Assembly: GCF_005406215.1 (NCBI RefSeq)
Contig: NZ_NXMA01000010.1
Location: forward strand, 1-64,000
Reading direction: 5' to 3'
From: Campylobacter aviculae
GTDB taxonomy: Bacteria > Campylobacterota > Campylobacteria > Campylobacterales > Campylobacteraceae
Length of the DNA: 64,000 bases
In this document: positions 26,994 through 36,027 of the stretch, in pieces
Position numbering within the stretch: position 1 is the first letter of the stretch
Layout: each line of letters starts with the position of its first letter
Made by a program: the position numbers and the translations under genes
Notes under the pieces: model-generated
Seen by the model: the letters and a program-made list of their open reading frames with translations, nothing else
Told to the model about the DNA's origin: nothing
Database searches by the model: none

Positions 26994-28689
26994 CCAATTT
27001 TATGCACCGAGTACAAAGGAAACTCCTAAAGATGCGAGCTTGCCAAGCCATATATTTTTGGTGCGTGCAGGATTTATAGAGCAAATTGGTAGCGGACTTT
27101 ATAATTTTTTGCCTTTAGGGAAAAGAGTTTTAGACAAAATTCGTGCTATAGTTAAAGAAGAAATGGATAAAGCTGGCGCACAAGAAGTAAATCTTAGTTT
27201 TGTTACACCTGCTAGTTTGTGGCAGGAAAGTGGGCGTTATAATGTTTTTGGAAAAGAACTTTTGCGTTTTAAAGATAGAAAAGAAAATGATTTTGTTTTA
27301 GGGCCAACTCATGAAGAAGCGATGGTTTCTTTGGTTAAAAATAAAATTACAAGCTATAAGCAACTTCCTTTGCATTTGTATCAAATAACTTGGAAATTTA
27401 GAGATGAAGCACGTCCGCGTTTCGGGCTTTTAAGATGTAGAGAATTTTTAATGAAAGATGGTTATAGCTTTCACAAAAATGAAGAAGATTTGACACGTGA
27501 ATTTGATTTGATGTATGAGACTTATTCTCGTATTTTACAAAGATTGGGACTTAATTTTAGAGCCGTTGAAGCTGATAGTGGAGCAATAGGTGGAAGTGGT
27601 TCTAAAGAATTTATGGTTTTAGCAAAAAATGGAGAAGATGATATTTTGCTTTGCGAAAATTGCGATTATGCTGCCAATATAGAAGCGGCAAAAAGAGCTA
27701 AAAAAACTTGTAATAAAGAGCGTCCAGAAGCTAATTTTGCAAGTAAGTTTCATACGCCAAATATTAAGAGTATTAAGGAATTGGCTGATTTTTTTAGAAT
27801 CGATGAATTTTATACCATTAAAGCAGTTGTAAAAAAAGCCATTTATGAAAATGAAAGTAAATTGGTTGTATTTTTTATACGCGGATGTGATGATTTGCAA
27901 GAAGTTAAAGCGCAAAATGCTTGTAAGGCTTTAGAGCTTATGGACGCGGACGAAAGCGAATTGCTTAATGCGGGATTAGTTCCTGGTTTTATTGGATTTG
28001 TAGGACTTAAAAATATAGACTTTTATCTTGATAAAGAGCTTGAAAATGAAAAACAAATGATTATTGGAGCTAATGAAAAAGATTATCATTTGGTAGGAAT
28101 TGATGTTGTTAATTTAAATCAAGATCGTTTTAAGGATTTAGTAGAAGTTAAAGAGAATGATTGTTGCTTAAAATGCGGTGGAAAATTAAGAAAAAGTAAA
28201 GGTATAGAAGTAGGACATATTTTTAAGCTTGGACAAAAATATTCTAAAGCTATGAATGCACATTTCTTAGATGAAAATGGAAAAACTCAAGCATTTTATA
28301 TGGGATGTTATGGAATCGGGGTTTCACGCTTGGTAGCTGTTGCGATTGAGGCTAGTCATGATGAAAAAGGTTGTATTTGGAATCAAACTTTGGCTCCTTT
28401 TACGATTGATATTATTATTTCAAATATTAAGGATGAAGAAGCTTTTAAATTTGCAAATCAAATTTATCAGCAATTACAAGATTTAGGCATCGAGGTTTTA
28501 CTTGATGATAGAAATGAACGTTTTGGTGTGAAAATGAATGATTTTGAATTAATGGGTTTTCCTTATGCTTTGGTAATTGGTAAAGGGTTGCAAAACAATG
28601 AAGTAGAGCTTATACAAAGAGAAAATTTAAGCAAAGAAATTATTAAAACAGATCATGTTATAGAAAATTTAAAAAAGAAAATATTATGA
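26983..28689 (+). CDS. proS: Prolyl-tRNA synthetase (bacterial type with insertion domain)
   Basis: Class II aminoacyl-tRNA synthetase charging tRNA(Pro). Motif 2 ([21 protein letters not shown]) and motif 3 ([16 protein letters not shown]) are clear. The Cys-containing editing (INS) domain lies between them (about 225-385), and the anticodon-binding domain ends the protein. I start at the ATG of 26983 ([10 protein letters not shown]), preceded by GGAG; the frame stays open 24 bases further upstream inside hemA. The length is 568 residues. Confidence 0.96.
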   Translation: MKFSQFYAPSTKETPKDASLPSHIFLVRAGFIEQIGSGLYNFLPLGKRVLDKIRAIVKEEMDKAGAQEVNLSFVTPASLWQESGRYNVFGKELLRFKDRKENDFVLGPTHEEAMVSLVKNKITSYKQLPLHLYQITWKFRDEARPRFGLLRCREFLMKDGYSFHKNEEDLTREFDLMYETYSRILQRLGLNFRAVEADSGAIGGSGSKEFMVLAKNGEDDILLCENCDYAANIEAAKRAKKTCNKERPEANFASKFHTPNIKSIKELADFFRIDEFYTIKAVVKKAIYENESKLVVFFIRGCDDLQEVKAQNACKALELMDADESELLNAGLVPGFIGFVGLKNIDFYLDKELENEKQMIIGANEKDYHLVGIDVVNLNQDRFKDLVEVKENDCCLKCGGKLRKSKGIEVGHIFKLGQKYSKAMNAHFLDENGKTQAFYMGCYGIGVSRLVAVAIEASHDEKGCIWNQTLAPFTIDIIISNIKDEEAFKFANQIYQQLQDLGIEVLLDDRNERFGVKMNDFELMGFPYALVIGKGLQNNEVELIQRENLSKEIIKTDHVIENLKKKIL

Positions 28690-29066
28690 ATAAACTTAAA
28701 TTAAGTCCTTTATTGATTTTAGAGCTTGTTTGTAGTTTCTTATTTATCGTATTCTTTGGCCTTGGAAATTTTTTAATTTTTATTTTAATAAGTATGATGT
28801 TTGGTATGATACTTTTGGGAATTTTTTGGAAAAGTATGCTTGAATTTCAAGTGATAGGTTTTAAAAATATGCTTACTCAATTTTCTTTTGTGATTGCAGG
28901 ATTTTTATTTATTTTTCCAGGAGTGATTACGAGTTTTTTTGGATTTTTAGTTTTTTTATTGGGTATTTTTTTAAAAATTGCCACAAAAACAAAATATACC
29001 CATAAACAAAATCGAAACTCTAATGAAGAAATTATTGATGTTGAAATTATAGAGGAAGAAAAATGA
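28686..29066 (+). CDS. FxsA-like inner membrane protein
   Basis: A 126-residue protein with three to four hydrophobic segments (about 7-24, 27-50 and 62-95) and a charged C-terminal tail. The spacing and the segment [31 protein letters not shown] match FxsA (phage-exclusion suppressor) proteins, whose cellular role is poorly known. It overlaps proS and hemC by four bases (ATGA) each. It corresponds to Cj0544. Confidence 0.72.
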   Translation: MNKLKLSPLLILELVCSFLFIVFFGLGNFLIFILISMMFGMILLGIFWKSMLEFQVIGFKNMLTQFSFVIAGFLFIFPGVITSFFGFLVFLLGIFLKIATKTKYTHKQNRNSNEEIIDVEIIEEEK

Positions 29067-29989
29067 ATCGATTGATCATAGCAACAAGAAAAAGTGCTTT
29101 AGCTCTTTGGCAAAGCGAATATATAGCACAAATTTTAAAAAATAAACACAATATAGACGTTGTATTACAAGGATTTAAAACAAAAGGTGATGTTTTACTC
29201 GACTCTCCTTTAGCTAAGATTGGTGGTAAGGGGCTTTTTACAAAAGAACTTGAAGAGAGTATGCTTAGAAATGAAGCACATTTAGCGGTGCATAGTTTAA
29301 AAGATGTTCCAAGTTTTTTTCCAAAAGGTTTAGTTTTAGCGGCTGTGAGTAAAAGAGAAAAAAGCAATGATGCAATGCTCAGTCAAAAATATCAAGATTT
29401 TTCTTCTTTACCCAAAGGTGCAAAAATAGGCACTACGAGTCTTAGACGTAAAATGCAACTTTTATTACTAAGACCTGATTTAGAGATTATTTCTTTACGT
29501 GGAAATGTGAATTCGCGTATAGAAAAGTTAAAAAATGGCGATTTTGATGCTATTATACTCGCCATAGCAGGTATTAAACGTTTAGATTTAGACAAAGAAG
29601 TTAATTTTATCTATGAATTTAGCAAAGATGAACTCATTCCTGCAGCCTCTCAAGGTGCTTTGGGCATAGAAAGTATTGAAGATGTGAAAATTCTAGATTT
29701 GCTAAAATGTCTAAATGATGAAAATACCTTAATAGAAACGACTATAGAGAGAGAATTTATCGCTACTTTAGAAGGTGGATGTCAAGTTCCTATAGGGATC
29801 AATGCTGAACTTAATGAAGATATGATTTGCGTCCGTGCTATACTTGGTTTGCCTGATGGGAGTGAAATTTTAAAAGATAAGAGAATGATCAAAAAAAATG
29901 AATTTAAAAGATTTGGAGAGATTTTAGCTAAAGAATTTATACATAAAGGAGCTAAGGAGTTATTAAAAAAAGCAGAGGATATGATATGA
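29063..29989 (+). CDS. hemC: Hydroxymethylbilane synthase (porphobilinogen deaminase)
   Basis: Polymerises four porphobilinogens into hydroxymethylbilane in haem synthesis. It begins IIATRKSALALWQSEYI and contains GKGLFTKELEESML and HSLKDVPS. The dipyrromethane cofactor cysteine is Cys240 in EGGCQVPIG. At 308 residues it is full length. Four-base overlaps tie it to the FxsA-like gene and to ubiD, so two haem genes and a quinone gene share one transcript. Confidence 0.97.
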   Translation: MNRLIIATRKSALALWQSEYIAQILKNKHNIDVVLQGFKTKGDVLLDSPLAKIGGKGLFTKELEESMLRNEAHLAVHSLKDVPSFFPKGLVLAAVSKREKSNDAMLSQKYQDFSSLPKGAKIGTTSLRRKMQLLLLRPDLEIISLRGNVNSRIEKLKNGDFDAIILAIAGIKRLDLDKEVNFIYEFSKDELIPAASQGALGIESIEDVKILDLLKCLNDENTLIETTIEREFIATLEGGCQVPIGINAELNEDMICVRAILGLPDGSEILKDKRMIKKNEFKRFGEILAKEFIHKGAKELLKKAEDMI

Positions 29990-31791
29990 AGAATTTTATC
30001 CAAATTTTAAAGGAAAATAATTTATTAAAAATCATCGAAGAGCCCGTCGATGTCAATCTTGAAATCGCACACTTAGCTTATATAGAAGCAAAAAAAATGG
30101 AAGAGGGTAAGGCTTTGCTTTTTAAAAACCCTATTGATAAAAAATCAGAAAAAAAATATAAATTTCCAGTTTTAATGAATACTTTTTGCAATCAAAAAGC
30201 CTTAAATTTAGCTTTTGGAAGAGATTTTAATGAGGTAGCAAATGAAATTTCAAAATTAACTAAACTTCATATTCCTACAAATTTCAAAGCAAAAGTAGAT
30301 TTTTTTATGAATTTGTTAAGCCTTAAAAATATTCCTCCTAAAAGACTAAACGCCAACAAATTTCTTTATAATTATGAAATTTTAAGTTCTCTTAAGGAAC
30401 TTCCTATACTCAAAACTTGGGAGGATGATGCTGATAAATTTATCACTATGGGGCAAGTTTATACTCATAATTTGGATAAAACTCAAAATAATCTTGGAAT
30501 GTATCGTTTGCAAGTGAGTGGAGAAAATGAACTTTTAATGCATTGGCAAATCCATAAAGATGGTGCTAATTTTTATCACGAATACAAAAAGGCAGGTTTT
30601 AAAAAAATGCCTGTTAGTGTAGCTATTGGTGGAGATCCGCTTTATATTTGGTGCTCTCAAGCTCCACTACCAAAAGGAATTTTTGAACTTTTGCTTTATG
30701 GTTTTATCAAAAAGACTCCTGCCAAGCTTACACCTTGTGAAAATGGTGTTTTTGTCCCTTTTGATAGTGATATAGTTATAGAGGGTTATGTGGATTTGGA
30801 AGAATTTAAAATAGAAGGACCTTTTGGCGATCATACGGGTTTTTATACTCCAGCAGAACTTTTTCCTGTCATGAAGGTTGAAAAGATTTATGCCAAAAAA
30901 GACGCGATTTATCAAGCAACCGTTGTAGGAAAACCTCCTTTAGAAGATAGAATTATGGGACTTGGAACTGAACGTATTTTTTTACCTCTTTTACAAACTT
31001 CTGTTCCGGATTTGATCGATTATAAAATGCCTGAAAATGGAGTTTTTCACAATCTTATTTTGGCTAAAATTGATGCAAAATACCCCGCACACGCACAGCA
31101 GATTATGCATGCTTTTTGGGGCGTAGGGCAAATGAGTTTTGTTAAACATGCAATTTTTGTAGATAAAGATGCCCCTAATTTGGATGATTATGATACGCTT
31201 ATCCCTTATATACTCAATCGCTTTTGTATAGAAAAATTACTCATAAGTGAAGGAATTTGTGATCAATTAGATCACGCTTCACCTAATGCTTGTTTTGGTG
31301 GAAAAGCAGGACTTGATGTTTGTGATAAAAATGAGATAGAAGAGCTTGAAATTTTAGAAGATGAAAAATTAAGAGAGCTTTTTACATCCGAAGTAGAACT
31401 CATTGCTTTAAAACAATTTTATAAAGAGTGCAAAAGCCCAATAGTTTGTATTTTACTTGACAAAAAAGAAAAAATTTCTCAAATTTTTGAAAGATTATTA
31501 AAATTTAAAAAGCATTTTAGAATTTTAGTGTTTTTGGATGCAAATAATAAATTAGAAAATCCTTATATGCTTGTATGGCGAGTAGTTAATAATATCGATG
31601 CGAAAAGAGATTTTTTTATACAAGATAAAAGATTGGGTATAGACGCAAGTGCTAAGGGTGAAATTGAAGGTTATACTAGATCTTGGCCTAAACAGACTGA
31701 TTGCAATGAAGGTGTAATACAAGATCTTATTTTGCGTAATATTTTAGAAAATGATCCACAATTGTTTAAAAAGTTTGAAATTGTAGGTTAA
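29986..31791 (+). CDS. ubiD: UbiD-family prenylated-FMN decarboxylase
   Basis: UbiD enzymes use prenylated FMN to decarboxylate aromatic acids. The central part shows the family blocks PVSVAIGGDPLYIWCSQAPLP and EGPFGDHTGFYTP, with the acidic residues of the active site. At 601 residues it is of the longer form. Campylobacter uses the futalosine route to menaquinone as far as I know, so the substrate is more likely a naphthoate of that route than 4-hydroxybenzoate; this is inference. The UbiX partner that makes the cofactor is not in the window. Confidence 0.9.
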   Translation: MKNFIQILKENNLLKIIEEPVDVNLEIAHLAYIEAKKMEEGKALLFKNPIDKKSEKKYKFPVLMNTFCNQKALNLAFGRDFNEVANEISKLTKLHIPTNFKAKVDFFMNLLSLKNIPPKRLNANKFLYNYEILSSLKELPILKTWEDDADKFITMGQVYTHNLDKTQNNLGMYRLQVSGENELLMHWQIHKDGANFYHEYKKAGFKKMPVSVAIGGDPLYIWCSQAPLPKGIFELLLYGFIKKTPAKLTPCENGVFVPFDSDIVIEGYVDLEEFKIEGPFGDHTGFYTPAELFPVMKVEKIYAKKDAIYQATVVGKPPLEDRIMGLGTERIFLPLLQTSVPDLIDYKMPENGVFHNLILAKIDAKYPAHAQQIMHAFWGVGQMSFVKHAIFVDKDAPNLDDYDTLIPYILNRFCIEKLLISEGICDQLDHASPNACFGGKAGLDVCDKNEIEELEILEDEKLRELFTSEVELIALKQFYKECKSPIVCILLDKKEKISQIFERLLKFKKHFRILVFLDANNKLENPYMLVWRVVNNIDAKRDFFIQDKRLGIDASAKGEIEGYTRSWPKQTDCNEGVIQDLILRNILENDPQLFKKFEIVG

Positions 31792-31797
31792 AATTTA

Positions 31798-31813
31798 TTG
31801 GCACACTTTTTGC
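31798..31813 (+). promoter_or_regulatory. sigma54 promoter upstream of flaG
   Basis: TTGGCACACTTTTTGC: GG at 31800-31801 and GC at 31812-31813, ten bases apart, matching the canonical TTGGCAC-N5-TTGC form. It starts only seven bases after the ubiD stop and about 130 bases before flaG, so the leader would be long unless a second promoter is used. Confidence 0.82.
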
Positions 31814-31879
31814 TTGTAAAATTATTGTAGAAAATTTAAAATTTTTGTTAAAAAAGTGTTCATAAATTTATTTTTTTGT

Positions 31880-31885
31880 CGATAT
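31880..31885 (+). promoter_or_regulatory. sigma28 (FliA) -10 box upstream of flaG
   Basis: CGATAT preceded by a T run is the conserved -10 core of C. jejuni FliA promoters and lies 45 bases before the flaG ATG. TAAA occurs at 31863-31866, but the spacing is too short for a standard -35, so only the -10 is convincing. Confidence 0.6.
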
Positions 31886-31930
31886 AGGTTTTAACTAGCA
31901 ATAAATTAAAATTTTAAAAAGGATTTTAAA

Positions 31931-32293
31931 ATGGAAATTTCGAAGGCAAATGAACAAAGGGACGTGGTTTTGGCTAATATAAGCCAAAAAGTGGATAAAA
32001 CACAAAAGGCTAGTTCAAGCATTCAAGCTGAAAAGCAAAGCCAACATGGTGATGAAAATCAGCAAAATTTGAATGAAAAATTAGCAGATATTACGAAAAA
32101 ATTAAATGAACAAATGGATTCGCTAGATACTAATGTTCGTTTTGGCTATAGCGATAAAATAGATTCGTTATATATCAGCGTAACAGAAAAAAATACAGGA
32201 AGAGAAATTCGTAAAATTCCTAGCGAAGAGGCTATGAGATTAGCAGAATATTTTAAAGATGCAATCGGTATGATTTTTGATAAGGAGAGTTAA
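31931..32293 (+). CDS. flaG: Flagellar protein FlaG
   Basis: FlaG affects flagellar filament length. The 120 residues have a polar, Gln/Ser/Lys-rich N-terminal half and the conserved C-terminal part NVRFGYSDKIDSLYISVTEKNTGREIRKIPSEEAMRLAEYFKDAIGMIFD, here at about 68-117. AAAAGGAT precedes the ATG. It heads flaG-fliD-fliS, two bases before fliD. Confidence 0.94.
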   Translation: MEISKANEQRDVVLANISQKVDKTQKASSSIQAEKQSQHGDENQQNLNEKLADITKKLNEQMDSLDTNVRFGYSDKIDSLYISVTEKNTGREIRKIPSEEAMRLAEYFKDAIGMIFDKES

Positions 32294-32295
32294 AA

Positions 32296-34233
32296 ATGGC
32301 ATTAGGTAGTTTATCAAGTTTGGGTTTTGGATCTGGGGTTTTAACACAAGATACTTTAGATAAGTTAAAAGAAGCGGAAGAAAAGGCTCGTGTAGATATT
32401 TATACATCAAAAATAGAAGAAAACACAACAAAACAAAAAGATTTAACTGAAATAAAAACAAAATTGCTTGCATTCCAAACAGCGGTTTCTTCTTTGGGTG
32501 ATGCAACCGTTTTTGCAAAAAGAAAAGTAAATGCGAGTGTGAGTACAAATCCTCCAGCGAGTTTGACGGCTAGTAGCGGTGTGTCTTTGCAAAGTATGAA
32601 AGTCAATGTAACTCAACTTGCACAAAAGGATGTTTATCAAAGCAAAGGTTTAAAGAATGATAGTGGTTACATCAATGCAAGTTTAAAAGATCCTACAAGT
32701 CTAACTTTTTTCTCTAATGGTAAAGAATATAGCGTAACTATTGATAAAAATACAACTTATAAAGATTTAGCAGATAAAATCAATGATGCAAGTGGAGGAG
32801 AGATAGTTGCAAAGATTATCAATACTGGAGAAAAGGATACTCCGTATCGTTTAACTTTGACAAGTAAAGAAACTGGTGAAGATCATGCGATCAGTTTTTA
32901 TCCTGGAAAAAAAGATGCTGATGGAAAATATCAAGTTGATGACAATGCAAAACAGGTTTTTGAAAGTCTTGGCTGGAAGTTAGATGATGATGCTTTAAAT
33001 AAAGAAGATTATGATCCTTCTAAAAGCAAAAATGGTGTAGGGATAATTGATAATGAAGACAATCCTTTACATATCCAAAAAGCACAAAATGCAGAATTTA
33101 CTCTTGATGGAATCAAAATGACAAGATCAAGCAACACAGTTACCGATCTTGGAGTGGGGATTACTTTAACTTTAAATTCAACTGGAGAAATTAATTTTGA
33201 CATTCAGCAAGATAATGAAGCTGTAACTAAAGCAATGCAAGAATTAGTAGATGCTTATAATGATTTAGTGACCAATTTAAATGCCGCTACAGATTACAAT
33301 GCTGAAACCGGAACCAAAGGGACTTTACAAGGGGTTAATGAGATTAGTTCTATTCGTTCAAGTATTATTTCAGCTTTGTTTGATTCTCAATCTATAAGTG
33401 GAACGGTTGAAGATGATAATGGTAATAAAGTCAGTGCCAATGTTATGCTTTCTATGCAAGATTTTGGTTTGGCTTTAGATAAAAATGGGAATTTAAGTTT
33501 CGATTCTTCAGTATTTGAAAGCAAGGTAAAAGAAAATCCAGATCTTGCAGAAAGTTTTTTTGCGGGTATTACAAAATATGAAGATATTAGTCATACTGGA
33601 GATTTGATCAAAGAAAGTAGTTTGAAAGATTATTTAGGAGATGATAAAGGGATAACTTTTGAGTCAGGTAAATTCACCATAGTTTTCAATAATGAAACTT
33701 ACGATCTTTCAAAAACCGTTGATGGGACTAAGTTTAAGCTTATAGGCGATACAGAAGAGGAAATGCTACAAAACTTAGCCAGCCATATCAATAGTCTTGG
33801 TATTGAAGGGTTGGATGTTAAGGTTACAAGTTATGATAAAGATGGTGAAAAAGGCTTTAAACTTAAATTTAGTGGCGATGGTAGTTCAGATTTTGCGATT
33901 AAAGGAGATGAAGAGTTTCTTAAAAAATTTGGTTTAAGCGAAACAACTATTGCTGCAAAACCTATTGAAGGTAAGGGTATCTTTGCTCAACTTAAAGCGA
34001 CACTTCAAGGAATGACAGGAACTAATGGTTCATTAACTAAATATGATGAAAGTTTAACCAATGATACTAAATCTTTAAAAGAGTCAAAAGAATCAGCTCA
34101 AGAATTGATTGATGCTAGATATGATACTATGGCAAATCAATGGTTGCAATATGAAAGTATTTTAAATAAACTCAATCAGCAATTAACCACCGTTACAAAT
34201 ATGATTAATGCTGCAAATAATTCAAATAATTAA
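32296..34233 (+). CDS. fliD: Flagellar filament cap protein FliD
   Basis: FliD forms the cap under which flagellin subunits assemble. The 645 residues match Campylobacter FliD. The N-terminal helical domain (SSLGFGSGVLTQDTLDKLKEAEEKARVDIYTSKIEENTTK, about 5-45) and C-terminal helical domain (ELIDARYDTMANQWLQYESILNKLNQQLTTVTNMINA, about 605-640) are conserved; the middle is the variable surface part. GGAGAG precedes the ATG. FliS, its neighbour, chaperones flagellins. Confidence 0.96.
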   Translation: MALGSLSSLGFGSGVLTQDTLDKLKEAEEKARVDIYTSKIEENTTKQKDLTEIKTKLLAFQTAVSSLGDATVFAKRKVNASVSTNPPASLTASSGVSLQSMKVNVTQLAQKDVYQSKGLKNDSGYINASLKDPTSLTFFSNGKEYSVTIDKNTTYKDLADKINDASGGEIVAKIINTGEKDTPYRLTLTSKETGEDHAISFYPGKKDADGKYQVDDNAKQVFESLGWKLDDDALNKEDYDPSKSKNGVGIIDNEDNPLHIQKAQNAEFTLDGIKMTRSSNTVTDLGVGITLTLNSTGEINFDIQQDNEAVTKAMQELVDAYNDLVTNLNAATDYNAETGTKGTLQGVNEISSIRSSIISALFDSQSISGTVEDDNGNKVSANVMLSMQDFGLALDKNGNLSFDSSVFESKVKENPDLAESFFAGITKYEDISHTGDLIKESSLKDYLGDDKGITFESGKFTIVFNNETYDLSKTVDGTKFKLIGDTEEEMLQNLASHINSLGIEGLDVKVTSYDKDGEKGFKLKFSGDGSSDFAIKGDEEFLKKFGLSETTIAAKPIEGKGIFAQLKATLQGMTGTNGSLTKYDESLTNDTKSLKESKESAQELIDARYDTMANQWLQYESILNKLNQQLTTVTNMINAANNSNN

Positions 34234-34244
34234 GGATATACTCA

Positions 34245-34628
34245 ATGCAAAATAGTTTAGCTTATAATGCTTATTCTCAAAGTCAAGTGGGGATTGAATC
34301 TCCACAAAAACTTATTGAAATGCTTTATGAAGGCATCTTGCGTTTTTGTGCTAGGGCTAAAGTAGCGATAAGAAATGAAGATATAGAGCAGAGAGTTTAT
34401 TTTGTAAAACGAAGCACTGCTATTTTTATTGAGCTGATTAATAATTTAGATTATGAAAAAGGTGGCGATGTGGCGCACTATCTTAGTGGGCTTTACACGA
34501 GGGAAATTCAACTTTTGTCTTTGGCAAATTTGGAAAATAATGAAGCAAGGATTGACGAAGTGATCAATGTAACTAAAGGCTTGTTAGAAGCTTGGAGAGA
34601 TGTGCATAATAATGAAGAAATGGCTTGA
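34245..34628 (+). CDS. fliS: Flagellin export chaperone FliS
   Basis: A small helical protein that binds the C terminus of flagellin and keeps it unfolded for export. The 127 residues start NSLAYNAYSQSQVGIESPQKLIEMLYEG and contain NLDYEKGGDVAHYLSGLYTREI, both typical. AAGGATATACTC precedes the ATG. The 3' end overlaps the next gene by 17 bases. Confidence 0.96.
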   Translation: MQNSLAYNAYSQSQVGIESPQKLIEMLYEGILRFCARAKVAIRNEDIEQRVYFVKRSTAIFIELINNLDYEKGGDVAHYLSGLYTREIQLLSLANLENNEARIDEVINVTKGLLEAWRDVHNNEEMA

Positions 34629-34887
34629 TGATTTTAGACTTGCTTTAATACAAGAAAATACAGATAAACTAGAAAGTCTTTTGGATGATTTAAATCTTAA
34701 AGACTTTGCTATCCATACAGCCCAAAATTCTCAAAACGATGATGAACTTAGGGAAAGTATAAATGATACTTTAGTCCAAATTCGAGCTTTATTGCAAGAA
34801 GCTATGAAATTGATAATTGAAAAAAAGGATAATAAAGCACTTGAAATTCAAAAATTTCAAAGAGCTTTAAAATATTTTAACCCTTGA
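34612..34887 (+). CDS. Small helical protein coupled to fliS
   Basis: A 91-residue, mostly helical, acidic protein without signal peptide or membrane segment (KKWLDDFRLALIQENTDKLESLLDDLNL ... EIQKFQRALKYFNP). I start at the ATG of 34612; an in-frame ATG at 34600 is also possible and sits closer to GGAG (34594-34597). It overlaps fliS by 17 bases. It corresponds to Cj0550. By size and position it may be a FliT-like or FliS-partner protein, but I see no sequence proof of that. Confidence 0.75.
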   Translation: MKKWLDDFRLALIQENTDKLESLLDDLNLKDFAIHTAQNSQNDDELRESINDTLVQIRALLQEAMKLIIEKKDNKALEIQKFQRALKYFNP

Positions 34888-35011
34888 AAATTCCAAAGTA
34901 TAATCATTGTAATTTAAATTTGTTAATATATAAAATATCAGAAAATGTGCAAATTTTGTCTTTTTAAAGATTTGAAAATAAGCTTTCATTAAATTATAAG
35001 CAAGGCAGTGT

Positions 35012-35017
35012 TAGAAT
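35012..35017 (+). promoter_or_regulatory. atpB promoter -10 box
   Basis: TAGAAT with TG upstream (GTGTTAGAATAAA), 30 bases before the atpB start, in a 159-base gap after the small fliS-coupled gene. The gap holds no other gene that I can see and is the junction of two blocks that lie far apart in NCTC 11168. Confidence 0.55.
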
Positions 35018-35046
35018 AAACTTTATAAAAATTTTTTGAGGGAATA

Positions 35047-35727
35047 ATGAAAGATTTATTTTTATTCAGTTCTTTGCTTGATACCAGTCATACTTTTTCT
35101 TATTTTTTTCATTTAGGTTTGGTAATTTTAATTGCTGTTATTATTGCTACAACAGCTACTCGTTCTATGCAATTTGTTCCTCGCGGTATGCAAAATTTAG
35201 GAGAGGCTTTTTTAGAAGGTGTTCTTTCCATGGGACGCGATACCTTAGGAGATGAAAAAAATGCTAGAAAATATCTTCCTTTGGTGGCAACTTTGGGTAT
35301 TATCATATTTTTTAGTAATATTATAGGAATAATCCCTGGTTTTCATTCTCCTACGGCAAGTCTAAATTTAACCCTGTCTTTGGCTATTATAGTTTTTGTT
35401 TATTATCATTTTGAAGGCATTAGAACTCAAGGAGTGATTAAATACTTTTCTCATTTTATGGGTCCTATTAAATTTTTAGCACCATTAATGTTTCCAATTG
35501 AAATTGTTTCTCATCTTTCTCGTGTTATTTCTTTATCTTTTCGTCTTTTTGGAAATATAAAAGGTGATGATTTATTTTTAATGGTTATTTTGGCTCTTGT
35601 TCCTTATGTAGCACCTCTTCCTGCTTATGTGCTTTTAACTTTTATGGCATTTTTACAAGCTTTTATTTTTATGATTTTAACCTATGTTTATTTAGCTGGT
35701 GCGGTTGCAATCGAGGAAAATCATTGA
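35047..35727 (+). CDS. atpB: F0F1 ATP synthase subunit a
   Basis: Membrane subunit that forms the proton half-channels beside the c-ring. The 226 residues have five to six hydrophobic segments. The essential arginine lies in [21 protein letters not shown] (about 160-180), and the [30 protein letters not shown] end segment is typical. GAGGGAATA precedes the ATG. As is usual in Campylobacter, it is not next to the other atp genes. The following small gene starts inside its stop codon. Confidence 0.96.
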   Translation: MKDLFLFSSLLDTSHTFSYFFHLGLVILIAVIIATTATRSMQFVPRGMQNLGEAFLEGVLSMGRDTLGDEKNARKYLPLVATLGIIIFFSNIIGIIPGFHSPTASLNLTLSLAIIVFVYYHFEGIRTQGVIKYFSHFMGPIKFLAPLMFPIEIVSHLSRVISLSFRLFGNIKGDDLFLMVILALVPYVAPLPAYVLLTFMAFLQAFIFMILTYVYLAGAVAIEENH

Positions 35728-35921
35728 TCTATATTTTAGAATTTTTCAAAGGTGCATCTTTGGCTTTAATGCTTTTTGGTGCATTTTTGATGTTTTTTAG
35801 ATTTAATTCTTATTTATATTTATGCTTAGGGCTTATGCCGGGTTTGCTTTTAGCTTTAATTTTTATTTTGCTTATAGAAAATTATGAACTTAAAGCGAAA
35901 ATGCATAATACTTCTTATTAG
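35724..35921 (+). CDS. Small membrane protein coupled to atpB
   Basis: A 65-residue protein with two hydrophobic segments (about 8-27 and 29-50) and a short charged tail. The TTG start overlaps the atpB stop by three bases, with GAGG seven bases upstream. It corresponds to Cj1203c. I do not recognise a family. Tight coupling to atpB suggests an ATP synthase assembly or accessory role (compare the AtpI type), but the sequence does not prove it. Confidence 0.7.
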   Translation: MIYILEFFKGASLALMLFGAFLMFFRFNSYLYLCLGLMPGLLLALIFILLIENYELKAKMHNTSY

Positions 35922-35982
35922 TTTTTTAGCTTAAATTTTATTGCTTTTATATTTTTAAAGTCATTTTGAAAGAAAATAATGT

Positions 35983-35988
35983 TAGAAT
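35983..35988 (+). promoter_or_regulatory. gatB promoter -10 box
   Basis: TAGAAT in AATGTTAGAATAATAT, 39 bases before the gatB ATG, with an A/T-rich upstream region. It has the same extended form as the box before atpB. Confidence 0.5.
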
Positions 35989-36027
35989 AATATTTGGAAG
36001 ATTATATTTAACAATCAAGGAAAATCA

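Noticed and set aside
31863-31885. Complete sigma28 promoter with TAAA -35 before flaG
   Set aside because: The TAAA to CGATAT spacing is 13 bases, shorter than expected, so only the -10 was kept.
34927-34985. Possible small RNA in the gap before atpB
   Set aside because: Only A/T-rich sequence with a very weak TCTTT/AAAGA pairing and no separate promoter-terminator pair.
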